Positions 15,423-24,537 of a stretch of 64,000 nt of DNA are shown here, piece by piece (within the stretch, counting starts at the first letter, position 1; each line of letters starts with the position of its first letter). The position numbers and the translations under genes are program-made. This DNA comes from Rivibacter subsaxonicus (GTDB lineage: Bacteria; Pseudomonadota; Gammaproteobacteria; Burkholderiales; Burkholderiaceae_C): positions 1-64,000 of the forward strand of contig NZ_SHKP01000009.1 in the NCBI RefSeq assembly GCF_004217215.1, in the 5' to 3' direction. Under the pieces are notes generated by a model. It did not search any database and was not told where the DNA came from. It saw only the letters and a list, made by a program, of their open reading frames with translations.

Positions 15423-16421
15423 ATGCACCGACTGCCCCGCCGCCACCTCGTCGCCCGGCTGCTGCCTCCCGTCCTTGGCCTGATGGGCCTGCTCGCCGCC
15501 CCGGCTGCCGTGCTGGCCCAGGCCTATCCGGCCAAGCCGGTGCGGCTGGTGGTGCCCTTCGCGCCCGGTGGCACCACCGACATCATCGCCCGCGTGCTGG
15601 CCGAGAAGGTCAACGCGCCGCTCGGCCAGACCCTAGTGGTCGAGAACAAGAGCGGCGGCGGCGGCTCGATCGGCGCGCTCGAGGTGATCCGCGCGCAGCC
15701 GGACGGCTACACCCTGGGCATGGCGACGGTCTCGACCACCGCCTCGAATCCCGCGATCAATCCGAAGATCGGCTACGACCCACTGAAGGACTTCACGCCG
15801 ATCATCAACATCGCTGCCACGCCGAACGTGATCGCGGTGCACCCGAGCTTCCCGGCGCGCGACTACAAGAGCTTCGTCGCCGAGCTCAAGAAGAATCCCG
15901 GCAAGTACAGCTACGCGAGCTCGGGCACCGGCGGCATCGGCCACCTGCAGATGGAGCTCTACAAGAACCTGTCGGGCACCTTCGTCACGCACATTCCGTA
16001 TCGCGGCGCCGGCCCGGCGCTCAACGACACGGTGGCCGGCCAGGTGCCGGTGATCTTCGACAACCTGCCCTCGGCGCTGCCCTTCATCAAGGACGGGCGC
16101 CTGATCCCGATCGTGGTCGCGGCGCCGCAGCGCCTGGCGACGCTGCCGAACGTGCCGACCTTCAAGGAAGTCGGCCTCGAGCCGGTCAACCGCATGGCCT
16201 ACTACGGCGTGCTCGGCCCGAAGAACCTGCCCAAGGACGTTGTCGACAAGATCCACTCGGCGGTCAGGCAGACCGTGGCGCTGCCCGACGTGAAGAAGCG
16301 CATCGAGGACACCGGCTCGCTGATCGTCGCCAACACGCCGGCCGAGTTCACGAGCCAGATCGATGCCGAGTACAAGGTCTACAAGGACGTGGTCGACAAG
16401 CAGAAGCTCAAGCTGGAGTGA
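15423..16421 (+). CDS. Bug-family tripartite tricarboxylate transporter substrate-binding protein
   Basis: A 332-residue periplasmic binding protein of the Bug/TctC family, which is hugely expanded in Burkholderiales. A signal peptide with a twin-basic start and an Ala/Leu-rich core ends near VLAQA-YP. Family hallmarks follow: [19 protein letters not shown], the [13 protein letters not shown] loop that binds the carboxylate ligand, and [26 protein letters not shown] lies upstream of the ATG at 15423. No TctA/TctB membrane genes are nearby, so it is an orphan; ligand unknown. A clear intrinsic terminator follows. Confidence 0.93.
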   Translation: MHRLPRRHLVARLLPPVLGLMGLLAAPAAVLAQAYPAKPVRLVVPFAPGGTTDIIARVLAEKVNAPLGQTLVVENKSGGGGSIGALEVIRAQPDGYTLGMATVSTTASNPAINPKIGYDPLKDFTPIINIAATPNVIAVHPSFPARDYKSFVAELKKNPGKYSYASSGTGGIGHLQMELYKNLSGTFVTHIPYRGAGPALNDTVAGQVPVIFDNLPSALPFIKDGRLIPIVVAAPQRLATLPNVPTFKEVGLEPVNRMAYYGVLGPKNLPKDVVDKIHSAVRQTVALPDVKKRIEDTGSLIVANTPAEFTSQIDAEYKVYKDVVDKQKLKLE

Positions 16422-16456
16422 TGCCGCTCCGGCGCGATCCGGGGCATCGCCAGGGG

Positions 16457-16478
16457 GCCGCCGAGAGGCGGCTCTTTT
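16457..16478 (+). terminator. Intrinsic terminator after the Bug-type gene
   Basis: GCCGCC-GAGA-GGCGGC (16457-16472) followed by TCTTTT. A compact GNRA-loop hairpin with a T-run, 35 bases after the stop codon and ahead of xerD. Confidence 0.8.
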
Positions 16479-16500
16479 CATTGGCACACTGGCGGCCCAG

Positions 16501-17433
16501 ATGAGCAACGCCGCGCCCGAACCTCAGCCCCTGCCGCCCGCTAGCGCGGCGCTGATCGATCGCTTCATCGACGCGCTCTGGATCGAGGAGGGGCTGAGCG
16601 GCAACACGCTGGCCGCCTACCGCCGCGACCTCACGCTGTACGCGCGCTGGCTGGCGGGCGAGGCCGGCGGCGGCAGGGCGATCGACACCAGCACCGAGAC
16701 CGACCTGCGCGGCTATGCACTGGCGCGCCATGCCAAGACCCGCGCCACCACCGCCAACCGCCAGCTCACCGTGTTCAGGCGCTTCTTTCGCTGGACGTTG
16801 CGCGAGCACCTGACCAGCACCGACCCGACGCTGCGGCTGACGGCGGCACGCCAGCCGCTGCGGGTGCCGAAGAGCCTGTCTGAGGCGCAGGTGGAGGCGC
16901 TGCTGGCGGCACCCGACGTGGAGCAGCCGCTCGGTCTGCGCGATCGCGCGATGATCGAGTTGATGTACGCCAGCGGGCTGCGCGTGAGCGAGTTGGTGAC
17001 GCTGAAGACCGCCTACGTCGGGCTGAACGAGGCCGCGCTGCGCGTGACCGGCAAGGGCAGCAAGGAGCGCATGCTGCCCTTTGGCGAGGAGGCGCACGCG
17101 TGGCTGACGCGCTACCTGGCCGGGGCACGGGCCGAGATCCTGGCCGGGCAGGCGAGCGACGCGCTGTTCGTCACCGCGCGCGGCGGGCCGATGACGCGCC
17201 AGGCCTTCTGGCTGCTGGTCAAGAAGCACGCGCGGGCGGCTGGCATCACGGCGCCGCTGTCGCCTCACACGCTGCGCCACGCCTTTGCAACGCACCTGCT
17301 CAACCATGGCGCCGACCTGCGCGCGGTGCAGATGCTGCTCGGCCACGCCGACATCTCGACGACCCAGATCTACACCCACGTGGCACGCGAACGGTTGAAG
17401 CAGTTGCACGCGCAGCACCACCCGCGCGGCTGA
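16501..17433 (+). CDS. xerD: Tyrosine recombinase XerD
   Basis: A 310-residue site-specific recombinase that, with XerC, resolves chromosome dimers at dif. The N-terminal SAM-like core-binding domain covers about 15-105, the catalytic domain about 120-305. Catalytic residues are visible: Arg in YASGLRVSEL, Lys in TGKGSKER, the HxxR in SPHTLRHAFATHLL, the His in LLGHADISTTQIYTHV and the nucleophile Tyr just after it. The ATG at 16501 fits the family start. Length and domains fit a host XerD rather than an integrase, although two phage-tail-like genes follow directly. Confidence 0.92.
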   Translation: MSNAAPEPQPLPPASAALIDRFIDALWIEEGLSGNTLAAYRRDLTLYARWLAGEAGGGRAIDTSTETDLRGYALARHAKTRATTANRQLTVFRRFFRWTLREHLTSTDPTLRLTAARQPLRVPKSLSEAQVEALLAAPDVEQPLGLRDRAMIELMYASGLRVSELVTLKTAYVGLNEAALRVTGKGSKERMLPFGEEAHAWLTRYLAGARAEILAGQASDALFVTARGGPMTRQAFWLLVKKHARAAGITAPLSPHTLRHAFATHLLNHGADLRAVQMLLGHADISTTQIYTHVARERLKQLHAQHHPRG

Positions 17434-17517
17434 GCCGGGCCGGCCACGACAAGGGGATGGCGCGGCCTCCCGACGGCACCTCCAATCGACGCCGTCGAAG
17501 CCTCGAAGGAGTACCCC

Positions 17518-17961
17518 GTGGCACGCAACGACCCCCTGCGCAACTTCCGCTTCCGGCTCGAGATCGACGGCCTGCAGCAGGCCGGCTTCAGCGAGGTGGT
17601 GATCGGCGAGACCGCCACCGCGGCGATCGACTACCGCGAGGGCACCGACCCGACCCATGTGCGCAAGCTCTCCGGGCTCACGCGCTACGGCAACATCACG
17701 CTCAAGGCCGGCGTCACCACCGAAGGCGCCTCGCGCGAGCTCTATCTGTGGCATGCCGCGATCACCGCCGGTGGGCTGCGCAGCAACCGCCGCAACGTGG
17801 CGATCGTCGTGATGACCGAGGCTGGCGAGGACGCGGTGCGCTTCGCGGTCAGCAACGCCTGGCCGGTCAAGTACGACCCGAGCGACCTCAAGGGCCAGGG
17901 CAACGAGGTCTTCATCGAGCTGCTGGAACTCGTCAACGAGGGCATCGAGCGGGTGCAATGA
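17518..17961 (+). CDS. Contractile-tail tube protein homologue (T4 gp19-like), copy A
   Basis: A 147-residue protein of the T4 gp19/phage tail tube family (also seen as the tube subunit of extracellular contractile injection systems). Typical elements are the start LRNFRFRLEIDGLQQAGFSE, the central YGNITLKAGVTTEGASRELYLW and the end NEVFIELLELVNEGIERV. The start is GTG at 17518 with AAGGAG six to seven bases upstream. It is followed one base after its stop by a paralogue. No sheath, baseplate, spike or AAA+ gene is found in the window, so the pair is orphaned. Role unknown. Confidence 0.82.
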   Translation: MARNDPLRNFRFRLEIDGLQQAGFSEVVIGETATAAIDYREGTDPTHVRKLSGLTRYGNITLKAGVTTEGASRELYLWHAAITAGGLRSNRRNVAIVVMTEAGEDAVRFAVSNAWPVKYDPSDLKGQGNEVFIELLELVNEGIERVQ

Positions 17962-17962
17962 C

Positions 17963-18406
17963 ATGACCCGATCGACGGGTAAGCCGCGCGCGAGCGAGCG
18001 CGGGCCCTTCCTCAACATGCGCTTTCGGGTCGAGATCGAGGGCATCGAGGCGACGGGCTGCACCGAAGTGCTGTTGCCCGAGAGCCGGCTCGATGGTGCG
18101 GGCGCGGCGCCGGATGCGAAGCCGACGCTGCGCTTGGGCACGCTCGTGCTGCGGCGCGGCCTGAGCGGCTCCCCGCTGTGGTTCGACTGGTGGCAGCGCG
18201 CCACCCGACCGCGACTGAAGTCGGCGCGCAGCGTGACGGTGGTCCTGCTCGACGAGCGCGGCGCCGACGCCAATCGCTGGGTCTTCGGCGGTGCGCGGCC
18301 CTGCGCCTATCACGTCTCGAGCCTCAACGCGCTCGGCGCCGAGGTCGTGATCGAGACGCTGGAGCTGACGGTGGAGTCGTTGCAGGCCGACTACGGGCTG
18401 CGCTGA
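17963..18406 (+). CDS. Contractile-tail tube protein homologue (T4 gp19-like), copy B
   Basis: A 147-residue diverged paralogue of the preceding gene. It keeps the N-terminal MRFRVEIEGIEATGCTEV strand, the middle LRLGTLVLRRGLSGSPLWFDWW and the C-terminal EVVIETLELTVESLQ, but the loop after the first strand differs. In injection systems a second gp19-like protein often acts as tube initiator or cap, which is a possible role. The ATG follows the upstream TGA by one base with no own ribosome binding site, so translation is probably coupled. Confidence 0.75.
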   Translation: MTRSTGKPRASERGPFLNMRFRVEIEGIEATGCTEVLLPESRLDGAGAAPDAKPTLRLGTLVLRRGLSGSPLWFDWWQRATRPRLKSARSVTVVLLDERGADANRWVFGGARPCAYHVSSLNALGAEVVIETLELTVESLQADYGLR

Positions 18407-18436
18407 GCGATGAGCGCCGCGCGCCGATGCGGCTGA

Positions 18437-18442
18437 GACAAT
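18437..18442 (+). promoter_or_regulatory. -10 box of marC, six bases from the start codon
   Basis: GACAAT ends six bases before the ATG at 18449. As with dedA and queG, transcription would start at about the ATG, and no Shine-Dalgarno sequence is present. Confidence 0.4.
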
Positions 18443-18448
18443 CGGTGC

Positions 18449-19051
18449 ATGGACCACAGTTTCATCTCCGCGCTGGTGCTGCTGCTGCTGGTGCTCGACC
18501 CCTTCGGCAGCCTGCCGATCTTCATCTCGGTGCTGCGCAAGGTGCCGGCCGAACGACGCACGATGGTGGCGGTGCGCGAGGTGCTGATCGCCTTCGGCGT
18601 GCTGGTCGCGTTCATGTTCGGCGGCCAGGGCTTCCTCAACCTGATGCACCTGTCGGAGCGCTCGCTCGAGGTGGCCGGCGGTGTGATCCTGCTGATCATC
18701 GCGATGAAGTTGATCTTCTCCAGCGGCAGCGAGATCTACGCCAACGACGATCGCGGCGGCGAGCCCTTCATCTTTCCGCTCGCGGTGCCGCTGCTGGCCG
18801 GCCCCTCGGCGATGGCCACGGTGCTGCTGCTGGCCTCGCGCCAGCCCGAGCGGGTGCTCGACTGGATCGGCGCGCTGACGGTGGCGATGCTGATCAGCGG
18901 CATCGTGCTGTTGTTGGCCGACCGCATCCGGCGCTGGCTCGGCAGTTCAGTTGTAGCGGCGATCGAGAAGCTGATGGGCCTGGTGCTGACCGCGGTGGCG
19001 GTCGAGATGATCCTGGCCGGCCTCAAGCGCTACTTCATGGCGCCGCTCTAG
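18449..19051 (+). CDS. MarC/YhgN family membrane protein
   Basis: A 200-residue inner-membrane protein with six predicted transmembrane segments, of the MarC family (related to YhgN/YchE). The N-terminal LLLVLDPFGSLPIF signature, the central PLAVPLLAGPSAMATVLLLAS repeat of it, and the C-terminal LMGLVLTAVAVEMILAGL are diagnostic. Despite the name no role in antibiotic resistance is established. It ends at a CTAG whose other strand is the stop of the convergent ferritin-like gene. Confidence 0.9.
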   Translation: MDHSFISALVLLLLVLDPFGSLPIFISVLRKVPAERRTMVAVREVLIAFGVLVAFMFGGQGFLNLMHLSERSLEVAGGVILLIIAMKLIFSSGSEIYANDDRGGEPFIFPLAVPLLAGPSAMATVLLLASRQPERVLDWIGALTVAMLISGIVLLLADRIRRWLGSSVVAAIEKLMGLVLTAVAVEMILAGLKRYFMAPL

Positions 19052-19845
19052 GAGTTGAGCCAGTCCAGTTCGGCCTGGCTGAAGCCGGCCGCACGGCGGG
19101 CCTCCATGTTGAGCGGTGGCCGCAGCCGAGGTGCGGCGTAGCGCTCGACCAGTTGCGGATAGAGCGCAAGCGGATCGAGGCCCTGGAGTTCGCAAAGGTG
19201 GCGGTACCAGCGGTTGCCGATCGCCACGTGGCCGATCTCGTCGCGCAGGATGATGTCGAGGATCTCGACCGCGCGCAGGTCGCCGGCGCGCCGCAGCTTG
19301 GCCTGGATCGGCGGCGTCGCGTCGAGCCCGCGTGCCTCGAGCGTGCGCGGCACCAGCGCCATGCGGGCCAGCACGTCGGCTGCGGTGCGCTCGCACATCT
19401 GCCAGAGGCCGTCGTGGGCCCCGAAATCGCCGTAGTCGCGTTGCAGCGAGCCTTGCAGGTGCTCGCGAAGCAGCGTGAAGTGCAGCGCCTCCTCGGCCGC
19501 GACCTGGAGCCAGTCGCGGTAGTAGTCGTCCGGCATGCCGGCGAAGCGCCAGACCGCGTCGAGCGCGAGGTTGATCGCGTTGAACTCGATATGGGCGATC
19601 GCGTGCAGCAGCGCCGCGCGGCCCTCGGCGGTGAAGGGTGAGCGGCGCGGCACCCTGTCGGCCGGCACCAGGCGCGGCAGGGCCGGACGGCCGGGCAGGG
19701 CACCGGGGTCGGACAGCTCGGTCGCCGCGTCCAGCACCAGGCCATCGCGCGCGGCCCAGAGCGCGCGCGTGCCGGCCGCCTTGGTGGCCGGATCGGGCTC
19801 GCGCAGCAGTTGCAGCGCGGCGGCGCGCAGTTCGGGCATGGACAT
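19048..19845 (-). CDS. DUF455 ferritin-like domain protein
   Basis: A 265-residue protein of the DUF455 ferritin-like family. Carboxylate and His residues for a possible di-iron site appear in AIAHIEFNAINLALDAVW, VAAEEALHFTLLREHL and RDEIGHVAIGNRWY, typical of E..ExxH pairs on a four-helix bundle. Activity unknown; ferritin-like fold implies oxidase or metal binding. Either ATG at 19845 or ATG at 19839 may be the start; the latter has AGGA at good spacing, the former sits seven bases from a -10-like box. Shares its stop codon bases with marC and diverges from the gamma-carbonic-anhydrase-like gene. Confidence 0.8.
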   Translation of the reverse strand: MSMPELRAAALQLLREPDPATKAAGTRALWAARDGLVLDAATELSDPGALPGRPALPRLVPADRVPRRSPFTAEGRAALLHAIAHIEFNAINLALDAVWRFAGMPDDYYRDWLQVAAEEALHFTLLREHLQGSLQRDYGDFGAHDGLWQMCERTAADVLARMALVPRTLEARGLDATPPIQAKLRRAGDLRAVEILDIILRDEIGHVAIGNRWYRHLCELQGLDPLALYPQLVERYAAPRLRPPLNMEARRAAGFSQAELDWLNS

Positions 19846-19848
19846 TCC

Positions 19849-19858
19849 TAGAATTCTC
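19849..19858. promoter_or_regulatory. Overlapping divergent -10 boxes
   Basis: The palindromic core AGAATTCT gives TAGAAT on the plus strand (19849-19854, towards the gamma-carbonic-anhydrase-like gene, about 30 bases from its ATG) and GAGAAT on the minus strand (19858-19853, seven bases from the DUF455 ATG). The two boxes overlap, so one RNA polymerase should exclude the other. Confidence 0.45.
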
Positions 19859-19884
19859 GCTCCCTGACCCCATCTGGACGCTCC

Positions 19885-20409
19885 ATGGCCCTCTACCAGC
19901 TCGACGACCGCCGCCCCGAAGTTCACGCCAGCGCCTACGTCGCCGAGAGCGCCGAGCTGATCGGCGCGATCCACATCGCCGAGGGCGCCAGCGTGTGGGG
20001 CCAGGTCACGATGCGCGGCGACAACGAGCCGATCCGCATCGGCAAGGGCTCGAACGTGCAAGAGGGGTCCGTGCTGCACACCGACTTGGGCTTCCCGCTC
20101 ACGGTCGGCGAGGGCGTCACCGTCGGCCACCAGGCGATGCTGCATGGCTGCACGGTCGGCGACGGCGCGCTGATCGGCATCCAGGCGGTGGTGCTCAACG
20201 GGGCACGCATCGGACGCGACTGCCTGGTCGGCGCTGGCGCGCTGGTGACCGAGGGCAAGGTCTTCGAGGATGGCCAGCTGATCCTTGGCAGCCCGGCCAA
20301 GGCGGTGCGGCCGCTCAACGAGGCCGAGCTGGCGCGACTGAAACTCGGCGCGCTGAGCTACGTCGAGCGCGGCAGCAGATTCAACAAGGGCCTGAAGCGG
20401 GTCGGCTGA
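19885..20409 (+). CDS. Gamma-carbonic-anhydrase-like hexapeptide-repeat protein
   Basis: A 174-residue left-handed beta-helix protein with many hexapeptide repeats (VASVWG-like turns from residue 20 to 130) and a C-terminal helix. Candidate zinc-binding histidines are in VLHTDLGFP and VGHQAMLHGC. It is close to the PaaY/YrdA group, which have gamma-carbonic-anhydrase folds but variable activity, some acting as thioesterases. ATG at 19885. Followed by hslO on the same strand after about 40 bases, a possible operon. Confidence 0.85.
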   Translation: MALYQLDDRRPEVHASAYVAESAELIGAIHIAEGASVWGQVTMRGDNEPIRIGKGSNVQEGSVLHTDLGFPLTVGEGVTVGHQAMLHGCTVGDGALIGIQAVVLNGARIGRDCLVGAGALVTEGKVFEDGQLILGSPAKAVRPLNEAELARLKLGALSYVERGSRFNKGLKRVG

Positions 20410-20450
20410 GCGCCGGACGACCTTGATTCTTCGGCCGTGACGAGCATGAC

Positions 20451-21425
20451 ATGAGCGAACTCCACAAATTCATCTTCGAAGGCCTGCCGGTGCGCGGCAT
20501 GCTGGTGCGCCTGACCGAGTCGTGGACCGACCTGCTGGGCCGGCGTGCCGCGGCCGGCGGCTATCCGCCACCGGTGCGCGCGCTGCTTGGCGAGATGGCG
20601 GCGGCCGGCGTGCTGATGCAGTCGAACATCAAGTTCAACGGTGCGCTGGTGCTGCAGATTCACGGCGACGGCCCGGTCGGACTGGCGGTGGTCGAGGTGC
20701 AGCCGGATCTCGCGTTTCGCGCCACGGCCACCGTGCGCTCGGCGGCGGAGGTGGCCGACGAGGCGCGCCTGGCGGCGATGGTCAACGTGCACGGCAAGGG
20801 CCGCTGCGCGATCACGCTCGATCCCAAGGAGCGTCTGCCCGGCGTCCAGCCCTACCAGGGCGTGGTGGCGCTGCACGGCGACCGGGGCGAGCCGCTGCAG
20901 GAGATCGGCGCGGTGCTCGAGCACTACATGCTGCAGTCGGAGCAACTCGACACGCGGCTGATCCTGGCCGCCGACGACAAGGTCGCGGCCGGCCTGCTGA
21001 TCCAGCGCCTGCCGGTCGAGGGCGAGGGCAACCTCGAGCGCGCCGCGCGCGAGGACCGCATAGGCCTCGACGAGGCCTACAACCGGATCGCGATCCTGGC
21101 CGCTTCGCTCAAGCGCGAGGAGTTGCTGACGCTCGACGTCGACACCATCCTGCGCCGCCTGTTCTGGGAGGAGCGGCTGCAGCGCTTCGAGCCGCAGCGC
21201 GGCGCCGACGGCCCGCGCTTTGCCTGCCGCTGCTCGCGCGAGCGGGTGAGCGCGATGCTGCGCGGCCTGGGCCGGGACGAGGTCGAGTCGCTGATCGAGG
21301 AACGGATCACGGCCGACGTCGGTTGCGAGTTCTGCGGCGCGCACTACCGCTTCGACGCGGTCGACGTGGGCGAGCTGTTCACGCCGAGCAGCAACCAGCC
21401 GCCGTCGACGGGTACGGTGCAGTAG
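20451..21425 (+). CDS. hslO: Redox-regulated chaperone Hsp33
   Basis: A 324-residue cytoplasmic holdase that is switched on by oxidative unfolding. The N-terminal dimerisation domain covers about 1-235 (start LHKFIFEGLPVRGMLVRL). The C-terminal zinc switch has the four cysteines in FACRCSRERV and VGCEFCGAHY, i.e. CxC and CxxC. Length is a little over the usual 290-300 because of a short C-terminal tail. Downstream lies the sucA leader. Confidence 0.95.
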   Translation: MSELHKFIFEGLPVRGMLVRLTESWTDLLGRRAAAGGYPPPVRALLGEMAAAGVLMQSNIKFNGALVLQIHGDGPVGLAVVEVQPDLAFRATATVRSAAEVADEARLAAMVNVHGKGRCAITLDPKERLPGVQPYQGVVALHGDRGEPLQEIGAVLEHYMLQSEQLDTRLILAADDKVAAGLLIQRLPVEGEGNLERAAREDRIGLDEAYNRIAILAASLKREELLTLDVDTILRRLFWEERLQRFEPQRGADGPRFACRCSRERVSAMLRGLGRDEVESLIEERITADVGCEFCGAHYRFDAVDVGELFTPSSNQPPSTGTVQ

Positions 21426-21447
21426 AGCAAGGCCGGGTGCCGGGTGA

Positions 21448-21453
21448 TACAGT
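21448..21453 (+). promoter_or_regulatory. Candidate -10 box of the sucAB-lpd operon
   Basis: TACAGT (within GTGATACAGTC) lies about 165 bases before the sucA ATG and would give a leader of about 155 bases. No good -35 box is seen. Confidence 0.35.
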
Positions 21454-21524
21454 CTTGCCCGACTTCATTTGTCCTTCCCGACCCTTCCTGAATTAACGCG
21501 ACATCAGCGCGAAACAGCAAGGCG

Positions 21525-21612
21525 GGTCGCTTGTCCGCCAGCCGGTGTAGCCGAAAAGCGGAAGGTTCAGCAACCAGCCATGAGCCCCGGAAACCTGGGC
21601 GAAAGGTCAGCG
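21525..21612 (+). ncRNA. Probable sucA leader RNA motif
   Basis: The leader just before sucA can fold into several short hairpins: GGCGG...CCGCC around 21521-21539, a second GC-rich stem near 21543-21566, and GCCC-C-GG-AAA-CC-T-GGGC around 21585-21601, which ends immediately before the GAAAGG Shine-Dalgarno of sucA. A conserved cis-regulatory sucA RNA motif is known in Burkholderiales at exactly this place, with pairing close to the ribosome binding site. I assign it by position and structure; a covariance-model match was not possible here. Confidence 0.5.
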
Positions 21613-21614
21613 AA

Positions 21615-24473
21615 ATGATGCAGCAGTACCGCTCGAACTCCTATCTGTTCGGGGGCAACGCTCCGTACGTCGAAGAGATGTACGAGGCCTACCTCGACAA
21701 CCCGGGCTCGGTGCCCGACAACTGGCGCTCGTACTTCGACGCGCTCCAGCATGTCCCGGCCACCGATGGCTCGACCAGCCGCGACGTGGCGCATGCCCCG
21801 GTGGTCGAATCCTTCGCCCAGCGCGCCAAGGCCAATGCCTTCGCCCTCAAGGCCAGCGCCAGCGAACTGGCGGTCGCACGCAAGCAGGTCCATGTCCAGT
21901 CGCTGATCGCCGCCTATCGCTCGCTCGGCGCGCGCTGGGCCGACCTCGATCCGCTCAAGCGCACCGAGCGGCCCAAGATCCCCGAGCTCGAGCCGGCCTT
22001 CTACGACCTGTCGGAAGCCGACCTCGACATCACCTTCAGCGCCACCAATACCTACTTCACGACCGCCGAGCAGCAGACGCTGCGCGAGATTGTGCAGGCG
22101 CTTCGCGAGACCTACTGCGGCAGCATCGGCGCCGAGTTCATGCACATCACCGAGCCGGCCGAGAAGCGCTGGTGGCAGGAACGGCTCGAGAGCATCCGCA
22201 GCAAGCCGAATTTCTCGGCCGAGGACAAGATCCACGTGCTGGATCGGCTGACCGCGGCCGAGGGCCTGGAGCGCTACCTGCACACCAAGTACGTCGGCCA
22301 GAAGCGCTTCTCGCTCGAGGGTGGCGAGAGCTTCATCGCGTCGCTCGACGAGTTGATCCAACGCGGCGGCGAGCGCGGCGTGCAGGAGTTCGTGATCGGC
22401 ATGGCGCACCGCGGGCGACTCAACGTGCTGGTCAACACCCTGGGCAAGGCGCCGGGAGACCTGTTCAGCGAGTTCGACCACACCGCCAAGGAAGATCTGC
22501 CCTCGGGCGACGTCAAGTACCACCAGGGCTTCTCGAGCGATGTCACGACCCCTGGCGGCCCGGTCCACCTGAGCCTGGCCTTCAACCCCTCGCACCTGGA
22601 GATCGTCAACCCGGTGGTCGAGGGCAGCGTCAAGGCCCGCATGGACCGCCGCGGCGACAAGACCGGCTCGCAGGTGCTCGCGGTGCTGGTGCACGGCGAC
22701 GCCGCCTTCGCCGGCCAGGGCGTGGTGATGGAGACGCTGGCGCTGGCGCAGACGCGCGGCTACTACACCGGCGGCACGGTGCACCTGGTGATCAACAACC
22801 AGATCGGCTTTACCACCAGCGACCCGCGCGACTCGCGCTCGACGCTGTACTGCACCGACGTCGTCAAGATGATCGAGGCACCGGTGCTGCACGTGAACGG
22901 TGACGATCCCGAGGCGGTGGTGCTGTGCACCCAGCTCGCGATGGACTACCGCCAGCAGTTCAAGAAGGACGTGGTGGTCGACATCGTCTGCTTCCGCAAG
23001 CTCGGCCACAACGAGCAGGACACGCCGAGCCTGACCCAGCCGCTGATGTACAAGAAGATCGCGGCCCATCCCGGCACGCGCAAGCTCTACGCCGACAAGC
23101 TGGTGGCGCAGGGCGTGCTGCCGGCCGACGGCCCGGACGCGATGATGAAGGCCTTCCGCGCCGCGATGGACGCCGGCAAGCACACCACCGACCCGGTGCT
23201 CACCAACTACAAGAGCAAGTACGCGGTCGACTGGAGCCCCTTCCTCGGCAAGAAGTGGACCGATGCCGCCGACACCGCGCTGCCGGTGGCCGAGTTCAAG
23301 CGCCTGGCCGAGCGCATCACGACGATTCCGCCCAACTTCAAGGTCCATCCGCTGGTCGAGAAGGTCATCGCCGACCGCGCCGCGATGGGCCGTGGCGAGA
23401 TCAACGTCGACTGGGGCATGGGCGAGCACATGGCCTATGCCTCGCTGGTGGCCTCGGGCTATCCGGTGCGCCTCTCGGGCGAGGACTGCGGGCGGGGAAC
23501 CTTCACCCATCGTCACGCGGTGCTGCACGACCAGAACCGCGAGCGCTGGGACGAGGGCAGCTACATCCCGCTGCAGAACGTGGCCGACGGCCAGGCACCC
23601 TTCGTCGTCATCGACTCGCTGCTGTCGGAGGAGGCGGTGCTCGGCTTCGAGTACGGCTACGCGTCGGCCGACCCCAACACGCTGACCATCTGGGAAGCGC
23701 AGTTCGGCGACTTCGTCAACGGCGCGCAGGTCGTGATCGACCAGTTCCTCGCCTCCGGCGAAGTGAAGTGGGGCCGTGCCAACGGCCTGACGCTGATGCT
23801 GCCGCATGGCTACGAGGGCCAGGGGCCGGAGCACAGCTCGGCGCGCCTGGAGCGCTTCATGCAGCTGGCGGCCGACAACAACATGCAGGTCTGCCAGCCG
23901 ACCACGGCCAGCCAGATCTTCCACCTGCTGCGGCGCCAGCAGGTGCGCATGTTCCGCAAGCCGCTGGTCATCATGACCCCGAAGTCGCTGCTGCGGAACA
24001 AGGACGCGACCTCGTCGCTGGCCGAGTTCACGCGCGGCGAGTTCCGCACCGTGATCGGCGAGCTCAATGCCGAGGTCGAGGGCGCCAAGGTCAAGCGCGT
24101 GATCGCCTGCTCGGGCAAGGTCTACTACGACCTGGTCAAGCGGCGCGAGGAGAAGAAGGCCTTCGACGTGGCGGTGATGCGCGTCGAGCAGCTCTATCCC
24201 TTCCCGCACAAGGCCTTCGCGGCCGAGATGAAGAAGTACCCGAATGCGACCGAGGTCGTCTGGTGCCAGGACGAACCGCAGAACCAGGGCGCGTGGTTCT
24301 TCGTGCAGCACTACATCCACGAGAACCTGATCGAGGGCCAGAGGCTCGGCTACGCCGGCCGCGCGGCCTCGGCCTCGCCGGCGGTGGGTTACGCCCACCT
24401 GCACCAGGAGCAGCAGAAGACGCTGCTCGACCAGGCCTACGGCAAGCTCAAGGGCTTCGTGCTGACCAAGTGA
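21615..24473 (+). CDS. sucA: 2-oxoglutarate dehydrogenase E1 component
   Basis: A 952-residue thiamine-diphosphate enzyme that decarboxylates 2-oxoglutarate in the TCA cycle and passes succinyl to E2. The N-terminal peripheral E2-binding segment ([27 protein letters not shown]) is intact. The catalytic part has [17 protein letters not shown], the ThDP pocket [13 protein letters not shown] and [10 protein letters not shown], and a transketolase-like C-terminal half. The ATG at 21615 (followed by a second ATG) has GAAAGG 8 bases upstream; a longer frame opens at 21531 in the leader. First gene of sucA-sucB-(pspC)-lpd. Confidence 0.96.
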   Translation: MMQQYRSNSYLFGGNAPYVEEMYEAYLDNPGSVPDNWRSYFDALQHVPATDGSTSRDVAHAPVVESFAQRAKANAFALKASASELAVARKQVHVQSLIAAYRSLGARWADLDPLKRTERPKIPELEPAFYDLSEADLDITFSATNTYFTTAEQQTLREIVQALRETYCGSIGAEFMHITEPAEKRWWQERLESIRSKPNFSAEDKIHVLDRLTAAEGLERYLHTKYVGQKRFSLEGGESFIASLDELIQRGGERGVQEFVIGMAHRGRLNVLVNTLGKAPGDLFSEFDHTAKEDLPSGDVKYHQGFSSDVTTPGGPVHLSLAFNPSHLEIVNPVVEGSVKARMDRRGDKTGSQVLAVLVHGDAAFAGQGVVMETLALAQTRGYYTGGTVHLVINNQIGFTTSDPRDSRSTLYCTDVVKMIEAPVLHVNGDDPEAVVLCTQLAMDYRQQFKKDVVVDIVCFRKLGHNEQDTPSLTQPLMYKKIAAHPGTRKLYADKLVAQGVLPADGPDAMMKAFRAAMDAGKHTTDPVLTNYKSKYAVDWSPFLGKKWTDAADTALPVAEFKRLAERITTIPPNFKVHPLVEKVIADRAAMGRGEINVDWGMGEHMAYASLVASGYPVRLSGEDCGRGTFTHRHAVLHDQNRERWDEGSYIPLQNVADGQAPFVVIDSLLSEEAVLGFEYGYASADPNTLTIWEAQFGDFVNGAQVVIDQFLASGEVKWGRANGLTLMLPHGYEGQGPEHSSARLERFMQLAADNNMQVCQPTTASQIFHLLRRQQVRMFRKPLVIMTPKSLLRNKDATSSLAEFTRGEFRTVIGELNAEVEGAKVKRVIACSGKVYYDLVKRREEKKAFDVAVMRVEQLYPFPHKAFAAEMKKYPNATEVVWCQDEPQNQGAWFFVQHYIHENLIEGQRLGYAGRAASASPAVGYAHLHQEQQKTLLDQAYGKLKGFVLTK

Positions 24474-24537
24474 TCCCTGCGCTGGCGCGCCGCCCGTGGG
24501 GCCGGCGCGCCGCCCGAACCGACAAGAAAGCATTCAA

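Noticed and set aside
16501-18406. Prophage or complete contractile injection system beginning at xerD
   Set aside because: XerD has host length and domains, and no sheath, baseplate, capsid, portal or lysis genes are found; only the two tube-like genes remain.
18449-19051. Antibiotic-resistance regulator because of the MarC name
   Set aside because: MarC is a membrane protein and is not involved in the mar resistance response.
21567-24533. A 988-codon frame antisense to sucA
   Set aside because: A result of high GC and codon bias; sucA is unmistakable on the other strand.
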